This document shows positions 25,101-35,117 of a stretch of DNA of 64,000 nucleotides, one piece after another. Source of the stretch: Doris montereyensis (Eukaryota > Mollusca > Gastropoda > Nudibranchia > Dorididae); assembly GCA_037039925.1 (NCBI GenBank), contig JAXRKP010000248.1, forward strand, positions 227,501 to 291,500, written 5' to 3'. The first letter of the stretch is position 1. The number at the start of each line of letters is the position of its first letter. The notes under the pieces were generated by a model that saw only the letters and a program-made list of their open reading frames with translations, made no database searches and was not told the DNA's origin. The position numbers and the translations under genes were made by a program.

Positions 25101-25707
25101 ACAACCCCTCTCCACCTCTTCCAATGCTGCTCACTGCTCATGCACTGAAGTATTTTGACCTCTGCGGACGTCAAAACATGCTTCCACGTCCCTATTTGGC
25201 AATACATGTAGATCTACCCACTTCATATAATATGGACACCTGGGGCCGGTTGGATCTCATTTTCAAGTTTTCAGGATTGTGATAGATCTAAATGTTTCTA
25301 GTCTTACTATATAAGCAGTTCCCCACATCGGTACTCCTTCCATTAAAAAAAAGATATAGATTATAACACACACACACACACTCATACACTGATACAGGTG
25401 CTCACACTGCTGACCGTTGAGCTCAAATGCTGTTCATTAATTGCATTATAAATTATCAAACAATTGCAAACAGAAAAAATACAATCTATGTTTTAATCTA
25501 TAATCAAATATGGACCTGATTATAAATCTAGATTTATATATATCTAGATTCTAAATCCAGGCGAAAGAACTTTGTCTAGAACAATGTGAACCATGTGACC
25601 GGCCTTCCAGAATTTGACCTACCAGTCTCGGCAACGACAGCTGATGTCGCAGACAACGCATATTTGAATGCAAACGATTCATGATTGATTCTTGATATAC
25701 CAGGCAT
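7074..25707 (-). CDS. SLC25A27: Mitochondrial carrier, UCP4/SLC25A27-like, 10 exons
   Basis: A member of the mitochondrial carrier family (three ~100-residue repeats, six membrane helices, inner mitochondrial membrane), closest in my recognition to brain uncoupling protein UCP4. Coding exons, 5' to 3': 25707-25623, 24316-24194, 22995-22933, 22245-22162, 17696-17570, 12790-12678, 11376-11292, 9816-9728, 9345-9244, 7145-7074. All nine introns are GT-AG and the phases agree throughout. Each carrier repeat shows its PxD signature: [10 protein letters not shown] (exon 2), [13 protein letters not shown] (exon 5), [13 protein letters not shown] (exon 8, after a one-base correction). The N-terminus MPGISRIN... 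starts at an ATG with A at -3; the protein ends ...LAGTSSF-stop. With four single-base breaks corrected the product is about 314 residues, against 323 for human UCP4. Family knowledge gives proton or anion transport; the exact substrate cannot be read here. UCP5-type paralogues are the main alternative. Confidence 0.93.
7651..7946 (-). mobile_element. SINE-A (tRNA-derived SINE), full length
   Basis: About 296 bp. On the minus strand it begins with a tRNA-like head (A box tggctgagtgg; B-box-like ggtcgaatcc). A shared body follows (cgttgtgttccttgggaaag, then the caaatgggtac and ggaggtgatta segments), and it ends in an ACTTAC/ACTTT-type tail. Flanking duplications are imperfect: ggctaagtcaga (7639-7650) and ggctgagtcagt (7949-7960). 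It lies in the last intron of the carrier gene, in sense orientation. Confidence 0.88.
8512..8640 (+). repeat. R1 interspersed repeat, copy 1
   Basis: One copy of an unnamed ~130-bp family. Landmarks in order: 'taccctgtccaccatat', 'tgatctcagg', 'tgaatcaag', 'agtgaaaggaaagcagtagg', 'cacccgccatccgccca'. The same order recurs at about 10.6, 47.4, 50.9, 51.1, 63.7 and 63.9 kb. Confidence 0.75.
8830..9062 (+). mobile_element. LINE 3'-end fragment (CR1-like)
   Basis: Contains 'gtaatgcgctttgagcttta' followed by 'gtagcccaatagaaatg' and an ATTATGA-type tail. The 21.24-21.99 kb LINE ends with the corresponding phrases, so this is a 5'-truncated copy of a related element. Confidence 0.6.
9244..9345 (-). 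CDS. SLC25A27: Carrier gene exon 9 (one base missing)
   Basis: Acceptor ctctag; donor ATG|GTACGG, leaving phase 0. It reads [19 protein letters not shown] and then breaks in the T5 run (plus-strand A run 9284-9288). Adding one T restores [14 protein letters not shown], the conserved UCP4 segment before the last helix. Length 102 instead of the 103 needed for phase agreement. Confidence 0.88.
9728..9816 (-). CDS. SLC25A27: Carrier gene exon 8 (one base missing)
   Basis: Acceptor tctcccag, donor GTAAGT. It reads [12 protein letters not shown], then loses one C near 9779. Correction gives [19 protein letters not shown], the third carrier signature. Observed 89 bp, expected 90. Confidence 0.9.
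10219..10460 (+). mobile_element. SINE-B (second tRNA-derived SINE)
   Basis: The tRNA-like head 'ggcaccggtagctcagttgg' carries an A-box-like motif, an anticodon-stem-like ctga/tcag pair and a B box (gttcgattccc). It is followed by a body with 'gtaaaggcggcatggaaagc', 'aatggcaaactaccacatta' and 'gcctaggaaaaatcagg', and a tail of ctctactcctgattaac units. This tail unit is the founder of the 22-bp satellite at 61 kb. Lies in carrier intron 7. Confidence 0.82.
10612..10740 (+). repeat. R1 interspersed repeat, copy 2
   Basis: Same landmark order as the 8.5 kb copy: 'tttaccatgttcaccatata', 'gatctcagggtg', 'gatgaaagataagtg', 'aagaagtag', ending 'catccgcccat'. Confidence 0.7.
11043..11182. repeat. 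28-bp minisatellite, five copies
   Basis: Unit 'ttctatagtaatttggaccc' + 'caaagaac', five tandem copies with a diverged first unit. Lies in carrier intron 7, about 110 bp from exon 7. Confidence 0.92.
11292..11376 (-). CDS. SLC25A27: Carrier gene exon 7
   Basis: Acceptor ttcctgtag, donor GTATGG. It encodes [20 protein letters not shown], then NYVTHTLA, the segment aligned with DLTTYDTVKHYL in UCP4. 85 bp, phase 1 to phase 0/2 junctions consistent with its neighbours; intact. Confidence 0.92.
11598..11896 (+). mobile_element. SINE-A, full length with target duplication
   Basis: About 299 bp. A box tggcctagcgg at 11608-11618 and perfect B box ggttcgaatcc at 11652-11662. Same body as the 7.65 kb copy, ending in a cttactt tail. 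Target duplications: ctctcaggatag (11586-11597) and ctctcagaatag (11897-11908), 11 of 12 identical. Lies in carrier intron 6, antisense to the gene. Confidence 0.9.
12678..12790 (-). CDS. SLC25A27: Carrier gene exon 6
   Basis: Acceptor cttcaacag, donor GTTCGT. It encodes [20 protein letters not shown] and [16 protein letters not shown], matching the fourth-helix region ([20 protein letters not shown]) of UCP4. 113 bp, intact. Confidence 0.93.
13530..13672 (+). mobile_element. SINE-A 3' fragment
   Basis: Diverged 3' half of SINE-A: 'ggtaccagaat', 'ttatcacttgttccacttca', 'gatagaaaccgagataagct', 'ggctgcagcggccttgat'. The tRNA head is missing. Confidence 0.65.
14276..17400 (+). mobile_element. 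LINE with AP-endonuclease and reverse transcriptase, decayed
   Basis: A non-LTR retrotransposon in carrier intron 5, antisense to the gene. The endonuclease begins near 14514 ([20 protein letters not shown], then ...[11 protein letters not shown]), continues with ADLNDRVG near 14937 and SDHHLV near 15195. The RT shows [15 protein letters not shown] (~15950), motif [18 protein letters not shown] (~16340), motif [14 protein letters not shown] (~16510) and motif C FADDLVLF (16646). The C-terminus has WFGHVNRM ... [15 protein letters not shown] (~17180-17300), a tail common in RTE/I-like elements. The reading frame breaks at several points, so it is unlikely to be active as read. Two 69-bp tandem units (14276-14411) sit at its 5' side. 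The clade was not resolved. Confidence 0.88.
17570..17696 (-). CDS. SLC25A27: Carrier gene exon 5 (one base extra)
   Basis: Acceptor ttactag, donor GTTAGT. It reads [15 protein letters not shown], then an extra base in the TTTCTTTAA stretch (plus 17645-17653). Removing one T gives [20 protein letters not shown] and LEGKSPR, the second carrier signature. 127 bp observed, 126 expected. Confidence 0.91.
18771..18798. repeat. 28-bp direct repeat, left copy
   Basis: Identical over 28 bases to 19665-19692; begins gtaaattaatcattcaac. See the findings for its possible meaning. Confidence 0.9.
19665..19692. repeat. 28-bp direct repeat, right copy
   Basis: Exact second copy of 18771-18798, 894 bp downstream in the same orientation. 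The next bases differ (aaatatg against ttggat). Confidence 0.9.
19950..21225 (+). mobile_element. LINE fragment, Rex/L2/CR1-like RT C-terminus and 3'UTR
   Basis: Translated pieces in order: [18 protein letters not shown] (~20110), [11 protein letters not shown] (~20220), LRSFHVDT (~20330) and [20 protein letters not shown] (from about 20394), then [11 protein letters not shown] and [10 protein letters not shown]. This is the typical end of a CR1/L2-group reverse transcriptase. The 3'UTR at 20694-21100 is a duplicated GT-rich block: 'tgaatgagctttga' recurs three times and 'gcatttctgtgatgtatt' twice. It ends in gaatgaataaagtattatta plus an ATT tail. 5'-truncated, with stops. Antisense in carrier intron 4. 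Confidence 0.82.
21235..21995 (+). mobile_element. CR1-like LINE, C-terminal/3' fragment
   Basis: Starts abruptly after the previous element's ATT tail. The translated stretch [14 protein letters not shown]...[20 protein letters not shown] is the usual C-terminal ending of CR1-like polymerases. A 3'UTR follows with 'gtaatgcgcctagaacctta' and 'gtgcaatagaaatgtac', and an (ATT)n tail at 21978-21999. An internal T24 run lies at about 21900-21923. Confidence 0.8.
22162..22245 (-). CDS. SLC25A27: Carrier gene exon 4 (one base missing)
   Basis: Acceptor cttcgtcag, donor GTTAGT. It encodes [13 protein letters not shown]. One G is then missing near 22205. Correction gives [15 protein letters not shown], the matrix loop leading into exon 5. 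84 bp observed, 85 expected. Confidence 0.88.
22340..22482 (+). mobile_element. Possible LINE 3'-end fragment with (GAA)n tail
   Basis: The stretch 'gatctgcagtggccccctaa' + 'cggggaaagccgagaggc' followed by aaagaagaagaag resembles the terminal codons and purine tail of some jockey/I-like elements. No conserved domain can be shown. Confidence 0.35.
22933..22995 (-). CDS. SLC25A27: Carrier gene exon 3
   Basis: Acceptor ttcatag, donor GTAAGT. 63 bp encoding [20 protein letters not shown], the mitochondrial-carrier consensus (EEG...LW.G..PA..RH) after helix 1. Intact; phase 1 on both sides. Confidence 0.93.
23477..23628. mobile_element. 152-bp retroposed-looking insert with 12-bp duplications
   Basis: Bounded by perfect direct repeats tctggccacttc at 23465-23476 and 23629-23640. 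The insert is more GC-rich than its surroundings and matches none of the SINE-A, SINE-B or R1 landmarks. No tRNA boxes are evident in either orientation. Lies in carrier intron 2. Confidence 0.6.
23690..23892 (+). mobile_element. SINE-A fragment, diverged
   Basis: Body and 3' part of SINE-A: 'cttcgggaaagacacttatc', 'aagtgcaaatgggtacca', 'gcgatgaattatc', 'ccattccacttaaagct', 'ccggctctaagggctg'. The tRNA head is degraded. Confidence 0.65.
24194..24316 (-). CDS. SLC25A27: Carrier gene exon 2
   Basis: Acceptor gattttccag, donor GTGCGT. It encodes [16 protein letters not shown], then a short loop and [14 protein letters not shown]. This holds the first carrier signature PxDLTKTRxQ and the YRGM element shared with UCP4. 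123 bp, phase 1 on both sides. Confidence 0.94.
25623..25707 (-). CDS. SLC25A27: Carrier gene exon 1 with start codon
   Basis: ATG at 25707-25705 (context cacgATGc, A at -3). It encodes [18 protein letters not shown] then [10 protein letters not shown], matching the SKF.LSG.AA.VAE first-helix start of UCP4. Donor ACTG|GTAGGT leaves phase 1, which joins exon 2 to give ETVTFPLD. An in-frame upstream extension was not needed. Confidence 0.9.
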
Positions 25708-26027
25708 CGTGATATTTATCCTTTAATTAGATCGAATCTTTAGCCATATTTATTTAAAATCAAAGATATGAACTCTACGCGCTATTGGTATTGTACAAGC
25801 CATCTGTTTGTTTTCTATTCTGCTTGGGCCTAGTTGTTTACTGTTGCGACTATTGACTAACATCTAGACTGTTCGAACTGTCATTCACGAGGGCACGTCC
25901 TTTTGCTTGACGCGAGACTTCGGCCACTTCGGTGGCCTCGCGTGACGCCCAGTGGCAGGTGGTCCCAGCAGCCAGCGCTTGGCCACACACAACACTCCAT
26001 TACACTTATAAACAAAACATGTTTAAA
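25708..26027 (-). promoter_or_regulatory. Upstream/5'UTR region of the carrier gene
   Basis: Locally GC/CpG-rich compared with the window. It contains a perfect hairpin, GGCCAC-TTCG-GTGGCC (25922-25937), and tgacgc/gcgtgacgccc motifs nearby. Promoter function is inferred only from position upstream of exon 1; no TATA box or start site was identified. Confidence 0.35.
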
Positions 26028-26269
26028 AAATCTTTGAGCCAGGTGCTTGAAAGGCAAAATACAGTCATTAAACGTAACGCGAAACAGAAAAATAGAGAGA
26101 GAACATAATATTGTACACTGTTTATCATTATGATAATTACGTCTATTTAGGGCTCAATAATACTCAAAAGAACGCCTTTCTGTAAGAAAATCACAAGGCC
26201 TATATTTCATCTACTAACTGAACACATGCCACGTCAAATATCATATATACATACACACACATATATATA
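26028..26269. repeat. Duplicated segment, copy 1
   Basis: About 240 bp nearly identical to 27103-27447, starting 'aaatctttgagccaggtgct' and ending 'aaatatcatatata' before a TA tract. The TA/CA tract here is short (about 26246-26269). Confidence 0.9.
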
Positions 26270-26517
26270 TCGACGATTCCGTGCAAGAAATGATTATCTC
26301 CACTTTTTGTGGTTTCGAGAAAATAGCAAAAGAAGATTTTCACAACATTCGCTGTTCTGCCAAAACCTTATTTTCCATTCGATAAAGATAATAATCGCAC
26401 AGTGTATAGTATTTGTGATGCTAAACAATCTCAACTTCTCAAAGTTCATGAATTGTATGTAAATTCTTGAAAAAATGGAAATTTGGAGATAATCATTTCT
26501 TGCAGTAACAGATTCGA
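26270..26517. mobile_element. Short TCGA-ended inverted-repeat element
   Basis: Left end TCGACGATTCCG then TGCAAGAAATGATTATCTCC. The right end, read in reverse complement, is TCGAATCTGTTAC then the same 20-mer. About 248 bp with no coding potential, so a MITE-like element. No clean target duplication on the right. Confidence 0.6.
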
Positions 26518-27102
26518 CAAGTTGAAAGCCAGAAAATTGATTAAATGGTGATAATCAGTTTTTGCGGTCATCAAAGTCATAGGTTTTAGTCTTTTGCATA
26601 CTCATTAAATAAGGATATAACAATTTCTTTCTCAACAGTCCTCGGCAGTGATTTTATTAAAAAAAGAAAAAGAAAGTACTTTCTTTGTGATACGTTGAGA
26701 ACAACTCTCATCTTTATTACATGTACTGTGATCAAACATGGAAAAGATAATGTTTAAAAGATGAAACAATGCAAACTAAACAGTTCAAAATCAGCAACTG
26801 TATATCTTATTTGTACAGGCTAACTTTTAATCTAACAATTTTTAATAATTCTCAAGTTCCTCGTCCATATCATCAGCAGCAGGCTCCGGGATCAAAGCCC
26901 TGATATCTTCAGCAGTTGGGAGGTTTTCATGCCAGTCATGAACCTCTTTTGGCATGGCATGCTCTCTGCACAGTTTGAGGTCATACATTTTTGCCCTTGA
27001 GATAGGCAACGGCTTGTTGTAGACTAGAGAAAGAACAAACTCTCACAGGTTGGAGGGCTTCCCGCATTCTCGATGTGTATTGACACGCTTGAAGCTCCTC
27101 AT

Positions 27103-28309
<1,207 letters not shown>

Positions 28310-28404
28310 TGAAATGTGCCAGTGCAGGAATATCTCTACCTCAAATCCGGGTTTTTGCCCAAACTCGACCCTATTTTTTAATGTACACTTATCCGATCAA
28401 AGAC

Positions 28405-28490
28405 CCCACACACCCGGTGATAGTCCAGAGACAAGGTGTCGACCTCTCAACCAAAAGGTAGTGGGTTCGAATCCCGCCAACGGTTCAAAA
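28405..28490 (+). mobile_element. tRNA-like segment, probable SINE head
   Basis: Contains a perfect B box within gtgggttcgaatcccgcc, with a 5-bp T-arm-like stem. Upstream, acct/aggt can pair around 'ctcaaccaaa'. The A-box region is poor and no acceptor stem closes, so this is not an intact tRNA gene. Confidence 0.5.
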
Positions 28491-28909
28491 AATTTATCGA
28501 TGGTTATTATTGCCATTTATGTAGTATAGTCATTATTATCATTTATGTCATATGATCATTTAAGTAGTATGGTCATTCTTGTCACTTATGCAGTATGGTC
28601 ATTATTGTCCTTTATTGCAAGTCACGTATGTCGACTCGACATGGCAGTAAGGTTAATTCAATGAATGCGTACCAAAAGGAAACCCACTTAGCGCAAAAGG
28701 GGTGGCATCTCCAGTAATTGTAGCGTAAAGTAAAGTCATTCATCACATGATCCCCCGTACTCCATGAAAGAGAATGACGGGTGCGTCAATGCCATGCCAT
28801 TCCCTCCCATACCAACATTTGAGAGCGGTCGATGTTTTGTGCTCTGCATGTAACATTAAAGTTTGTGAATTCCATTTGCAAAATTTAATGTTGGTTGTTT
28901 CCTTGACAG

Positions 28910-29056
28910 TTTGGATGCCTTATCTGCAGGAACCCCTACCGATACGAGTTCAGCAAGATCTATTGCTGGTTGTTGCGTCGCTGTAAACCCACATCAATCA
29001 TTAGAAGTGGCACACCAGAGGCGACGTCACGTAGGGAAGACAATACAAATCCTTAG
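28910..29056 (+). CDS. Candidate terminal exon, possible receptor tail
   Basis: A good acceptor (ttggttgtttccttgacag) is followed by 48 codons and TAG. The peptide runs FGCLICRNPYRYEFSKIYCW, LLRRC, then a Ser/Thr/Arg-rich tail. The segment RNPYRYEFSKI...RRC resembles helix 8 and the palmitoylated cysteine of class A G-protein-coupled receptors. The preceding helix-7 exon was not found and the spacing to an NPxxY motif would be longer than usual. It could be chance or a decayed exon. Confidence 0.3.
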   Translation, partial: FGCLICRNPYRYEFSKIYCWLLRRCKPTSIIRSGTPEATSRREDNTNP

Positions 29057-29545
29057 CGACTCAAAGAAGCAAAGCGACAGCATTGACGCACATCCTACCT
29101 GCTGTCAGTCAGGAAAACCATTGTAAAGGGAAAACGTAAAGGATCACGATTTCGTGATAGGCTAAGTATGAATAAGGACGACTAAGTATGAGTATTCGTC
29201 TATCAAACCCAACAATGCACGCATAGAAGATCCTTATTGCGGATGCTGATCCGTACTGGTAGTTCGTACCGATTTTATAAGTATTGAGGGACTATATTTA
29301 TTGCGACCGAAACTCACCGTCGCTCCTCACGTCTCGTCACAAGGTGTGGGCGTCGCGATGTCTGGGATGGACTAGGGACATTTTCAAATGACCATAGCAG
29401 AGCGGCCGTTGATCGTAGAAAAAAAAACTAATAACACTGTTGAACTCCGCATCATTCAATTATGGCATCAAAGTGCAGAATTCGTTATTTCTCTATAACA
29501 TCGAAAATAATATTTATCTTCATTTTTTAGAGAAACAATACTACA

Positions 29546-29604
29546 CACTACCCACGTGTTTGATAGGGAAAATTGAATCTTCCCTATCAAACACGTGTGT
29601 AGTG
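29546..29604. repeat. 25-bp inverted repeat inside Harbinger
   Basis: Arms 29546-29570 and 29580-29604 (core acgtgtttgatagggaa / ttccctatcaaacacgt) with a 9-base loop and one mismatch. The Harbinger copy at 60 kb has the same hairpin at the same relative position. Confidence 0.9.
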
Positions 29605-29873
29605 AGGTTTTTCTCTAGATAGACACAAAATCTACAACAATGGATGTTGATTTAATTATTGCCAATGTTTTTAAAAGAAGCCATTTGAGGAATGTTTCCT
29701 TTTTTTCTTTTCTTTTTTCCACGCTAAGATTGGTAGGCGTATATCGAACGTCAGCAGATAAACGGCTATTCGACTATTGCAGATTTGTTATATAGTCCCA
29801 TTTCAATCAAACTCTATTATATATCGTTGTTTTTCTCACTCTGCCTATCTATCTACCTATAGCTTCCTCCTTC

Positions 29874-30277
<404 letters not shown>

Positions 30278-31572
30278 ACACTACGCTTCTTCTCTCTTTC
30301 TCTTTGTTTTTTGTTTGTTTGTTTGTTGTTGTTTTGTTTTCCCCCTCTCCTTAGTGGGATATATAGTTGAATACGGCTCTGTACTGAAACAACGCTTTCT
30401 GTGCATTGTCTCTGGGTAGTTTAGAGTGCCGGTATCAAGTGTCATCTACATGTTGTAGGTTCCGGAAGCCGGGCTAGCACCTTACCTCACGACAGTTTAA
30501 AGTGCTCGTGCTTTCAAAATGGCACACATGTTGTGTTTTCCTATATCGTCACAAAATTGTATTTGGTTCCAATATATCCCATAATTTGTTTGTTTTGTTT
30601 TTGTTTGTTTTTGGGTTTTTTTGCAACACAAATTAGTTATCTAAAAGAAAATCATACGTAATCCGAATAGTTCTTATTAAACTTTCCTCCCTCTCCTCCC
30701 TCCCCCCAACACATGATACCTAATTTAATTAATGACTGTTTGCTAACGCTATCACTAATATCATTTTACTATTTACACCACCTTTACTTTACTAGTATTA
30801 CTATCGTCCTCTATCACCACAACCACTGCCCTAATATTTGTTCTTCTTTCTTTTTTTATTAGTATAAGAGACGATTATAATGATATTTAACTTGTAGAAA
30901 TTTTGACTATTAAATGAACTTAAGAGAGGGGTGAAATATAGTAATGGTCATTTTGGTGTTGCCTCTGCGGTTTGTTGTGCTTCCATTCATCATAGCTTTT
31001 CTTGTTTTCTTTTTTTTTTCTCCTTGTTTTATTGAATTCATTATTTCAAAACAAAACACCACTACAAACATGAAAACGAAAACAAGAAAACATTAAAAGA
31101 ATATAAAGATAAAATAAAATGAAATAAAGCAAAATACCCGGGACAAAACACCCGAATAACAACCACCCCCCCCCCCCCCCCCAATCCGTCTATAAACGAA
31201 AAAGAAAAACATGTCAGTTGTAATTACGTGTGAATATTTCCTTTGTCATTCGTGTATATTGGAAATATCTATCGGGATGATTATCTTTTAAACGAAGAAA
31301 GAGGTGGTGATATTCACCAAAAGTTTGCCTCTCTCTATTGGTGGCATGGATTTCATGTCTTCTCTGTTTAAGTCTAGGAAGCACGCTATCAAGTAACAAA
31401 AACTCTTCATCAGACGACGAATCCATTTTCGACTGACAACACATTGTGCTGACAAGAATAGAATAGACCGGAAATAAGTATCCTTTGTGTGCACACAAGA
31501 AAATTAAGTTCCTTATCATAAGTAATATTTTAAGGATACTTATTTTCGGGATCCTTTATGCTTTCCCCTTAA

Positions 31573-33215
31573 AGTGCTCGAGTCGATACTGAATCATGGA
31601 CCGCCCCAGTGAGAGGGTGAGGGACGTGAGTGAATTAGGAGTACACCCTACACAATCACAGGCCTGTATCATCCCACCTTCGCGCTGGGAGGAAGAAAAG
31701 GAAACGATGAGGAGATAACCGGATAGCTATTCACGTTGATTTCCGTGTTATTGTATAATGATATTATTGTTACGGACAACCACTGTTCCCACGACGTTGG
31801 AAGTCACCGAATCAGTTCCAAGCGCTAAGAATACTAAGATGTATTTGTAGTGTTATTGATCGTCTTACGTTCCCCCACACCACTTTTCTATTCCTTGTAC
31901 TCGAGTCTGATCACCTCATGTAGAGGAAAAGAAATGTTAATGTGTTTGTAAACTGTAATATTATGTAAATGTACAACATCAACCGTTACTCTTATGTTCA
32001 AATCATTCTTGACTTTTGTTTTGCTATTTCAAACTACATTCAGAATATAATACTATTTTATACATGTAATAATATTTTAACGTGCCTTTAGTGCCGTTAC
32101 TTTTTTATAACCAGTGTATTCTATTCATTATAGCCTTTTTCACCATACTACATAAGTGACAACAATGACCATCACACTACATTTAGAATATTCTAGTTAC
32201 CGGATACCTTTGTATTTTTTCGGTGACTCTCCCGCTACAATGCCATTTCAGATCACATTGTCATATTATGCTTGCACATAGGCTCGACTAGCCCTTAGAT
32301 TTTGAACCCCGTTCTCCTTGTGAAAACTGGTGTCAACCGTGAGGTAAGCTACATTTCATGTTGAAGACTGGAGAGCTAACTAAAGACTTTGTGATGACTT
32401 AGAGGGAGGTCAAAAGGGCATGATGATGATGATGACGAGCAGTGCCGGATTACGGCTATGATGTCACTGAGGCAAATTTTGATAGGTGGCCTAAGAATAC
32501 AGATAAACATGTATTTCGAGCTCACCAATAAAAGCAAGAAAGCTAAATCCAGTAACAGAAAATAAACTACAAAAAATTTATAATCTAAAGAACCAATTTA
32601 TTGTATTATTCTGAGGTTACTATACGATTACGACTGCAAATTCGTCAGATAGTTTTTAAAGTCAACATTATGAAGCAAATTGCTTTCAATGCAGAGAAGT
32701 GCCAGTGTACCAGTATGTTATATCCTATCATCAAGGACTACTTTAAGTAGTCCTTGCCTATTATATATAGAGATTAGGTCGAATGACTTTTGAATATCCT
32801 GAAATACATGGTGAGAAATCATAGAATAATAAGGATACCGGTACATCATGAAATATTTTAAGATTCAAGAGCTGATCAGTTTTTACCAACCGAAAAGAGT
32901 ATTATGATCATCAAATTCCCTCTTGATCACCATGCCAACTAAAAAATATTTTATTGAAAAGTTGTTCAGGCATTCTGCCCTCTTTTATGGAATAATATCT
33001 TTTTCGAAACAAGAAGCAGCCCTTCATTTCATTTTTTTTTTAAGAATCTTAAGACCGAACTTTTTACGAGAGGTTTTTGTTCCTCTTAGTTTAAAAGCTG
33101 TTTTTATTAAGCTTTTAGCGTTTTTAAAGTTGTAACTAAAATAATTTATTTTTGTTGCCGTGTATTTTATATAATCTGTAATTGTGTGAATGGTATTTTA
33201 CTGTAAAACGCTATC
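31573..33215. other. Unassigned interval
   Basis: No exon or transposon identified. The end near 33180-33220 ('actgtaaaacgctatcgagc' next to an ATT array) looks like the 3' terminus of a LINE of the CR1 type, but no coding part is present. Confidence 0.4.
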
Positions 33216-33221
33216 GAGCAC

Positions 33222-33603
<382 letters not shown>

Positions 33604-33604
<1 letters not shown>

Positions 33605-35039
33605 CATCTCAGTCCCCCTGAGCAGTTCGTAGTCAGGAATTACTCTGCTCCAATATTACTCATCAAGATGAAGAAGATTGCTATTTATTTACATATAAAT
33701 AAAGGAAAGCATATTTGCATTCACTTGATAAGTATTTTTTGTCTTTTTGCTTCATTTTTTGTTGTTGTGGCCTGGACTTTATGCTGGCCCAAGTCACATG
33801 CCTTATTTGCCCTCTGGCTAATCCAAGCTGTTGTGATGTCTAGGTCTCAGGTGGGGAATCCGAAACAAGGGAATTATATCCATTTGATCCACTCTGCGCA
33901 ATCTGTTCTGCCTTCTTCTGTTATAATCCATGCTCAATTTGAAGAAGGAGGAGATGATCTCTCAAAGTCGGACAGGTTCATTTAGTAAGAGTATCTTACA
34001 TCCATATGCCCACTCTCTGATGCACATTCTCATTTTAAATATCAAATTACTCTAAATTGTCTTTTTTAAATGGTGGGTTTTGTTCTGCTCCTCTTTCTTT
34101 TTCGTTCCCTATATGCTTTGACTTATTTTTCTTCTACTCTTATCTCCACCTTGTCCCCGTTCTTCGGTGCCCCCCCCCCCCCCCCACTCTTTCTCATCCT
34201 TCGATATCTTCTTTTCCCTCACCTTTCTCCTCCATAACAATACATCACATCAATATCAGCAGCAACAACAGCAAAATAACTGCTCTATTACTTTCAGATA
34301 CCCTTTCAGATACTGCACAAGGTAGGCATACGTTGTTTATGTTGTTGTTTTTAATATATATCTCTTATCTATATCGATATAGATCTATCTAGTTCAAAAC
34401 ACGGATGTAATACCAGTTTTTATGCACATTTTATAATAAAGACGGATTCTCACACCAACTCGGAAATCGTCAATTCAGATAAATGTTCTATTTAATTAAT
34501 GTTTCAAATCGTTATCATGAGAGTTAAGTAGTAGAATTTTAAGCCATGTTTTGCGAAACAAAGCAAAACATCTAAAACGCGAAAGCCGATAGTGGCTTAT
34601 AAACAATAAACAAGGTAGGCCTACTCCATGTAGGCTGCGGTGTAAAGGAAACTAGAATAATAATATAGGCCTAGGCCCAGCCAAGCGAAGGATCAAAACA
34701 ATCCTTCTAGGTTTATATTACTGCGCGACGTGACTGAAATTAGGACTTGGACTTGGACACGACATCGTAAGCTGTGCTTCTCACTAATGTCGCATCCTAC
34801 ATGACTGGAATTCTAGGGTTTGCCGTGTGATAGCATGCCGATTTGGAAGGACAAGATATTAGTTTATCACTGTCAAGCATTTTACTCTATTTCAGGCAAT
34901 CAACCTACTTTGATTTGCATTTTCGAAGTGCCCTTAGGCATAATATCGGACGTGTGTTGTGAAGTCTGGAGATAAAAATAGAACCTTGTCCTTAGCAGTA
35001 GCACACTGACGGATTACAACTTTACTAGAGATCTAAGTC
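33604..35039. other. Upstream flank of the adaptor gene
   Basis: Includes a C15-type run (about 34171-34187) and unassigned sequence. 34700-35039 immediately precedes the adaptor ATG and should hold its 5'UTR/promoter. No TATA box or start site could be assigned. Confidence 0.35.
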
Positions 35040-35117
35040 ATGGAGGCCAAAGCAAAGTTTGATTTTGAGGCTTCTCAATCCGATGAATTGAGCTTTTCAA
35101 AAGGAACCCGTCTCTTT
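35040..35117 (+). CDS. GRB2: Adaptor exon 1
   Basis: Start ATG, then MEAKAKFDFEASQSDELSF and SKGTRLF: the N-SH3 opening (MEA.AK.DF.A...DELSF in GRB2). Donor TTT|GTGAGT, phase 0. The start is fixed by family alignment and has no upstream in-frame competitor with similarity. Confidence 0.93.

Noticed and set aside
33668..33985. 105-codon frame with a hydrophobic N-terminus
   Set aside because: No similarity recognised, no splice context. A signal-peptide look alone is not enough.
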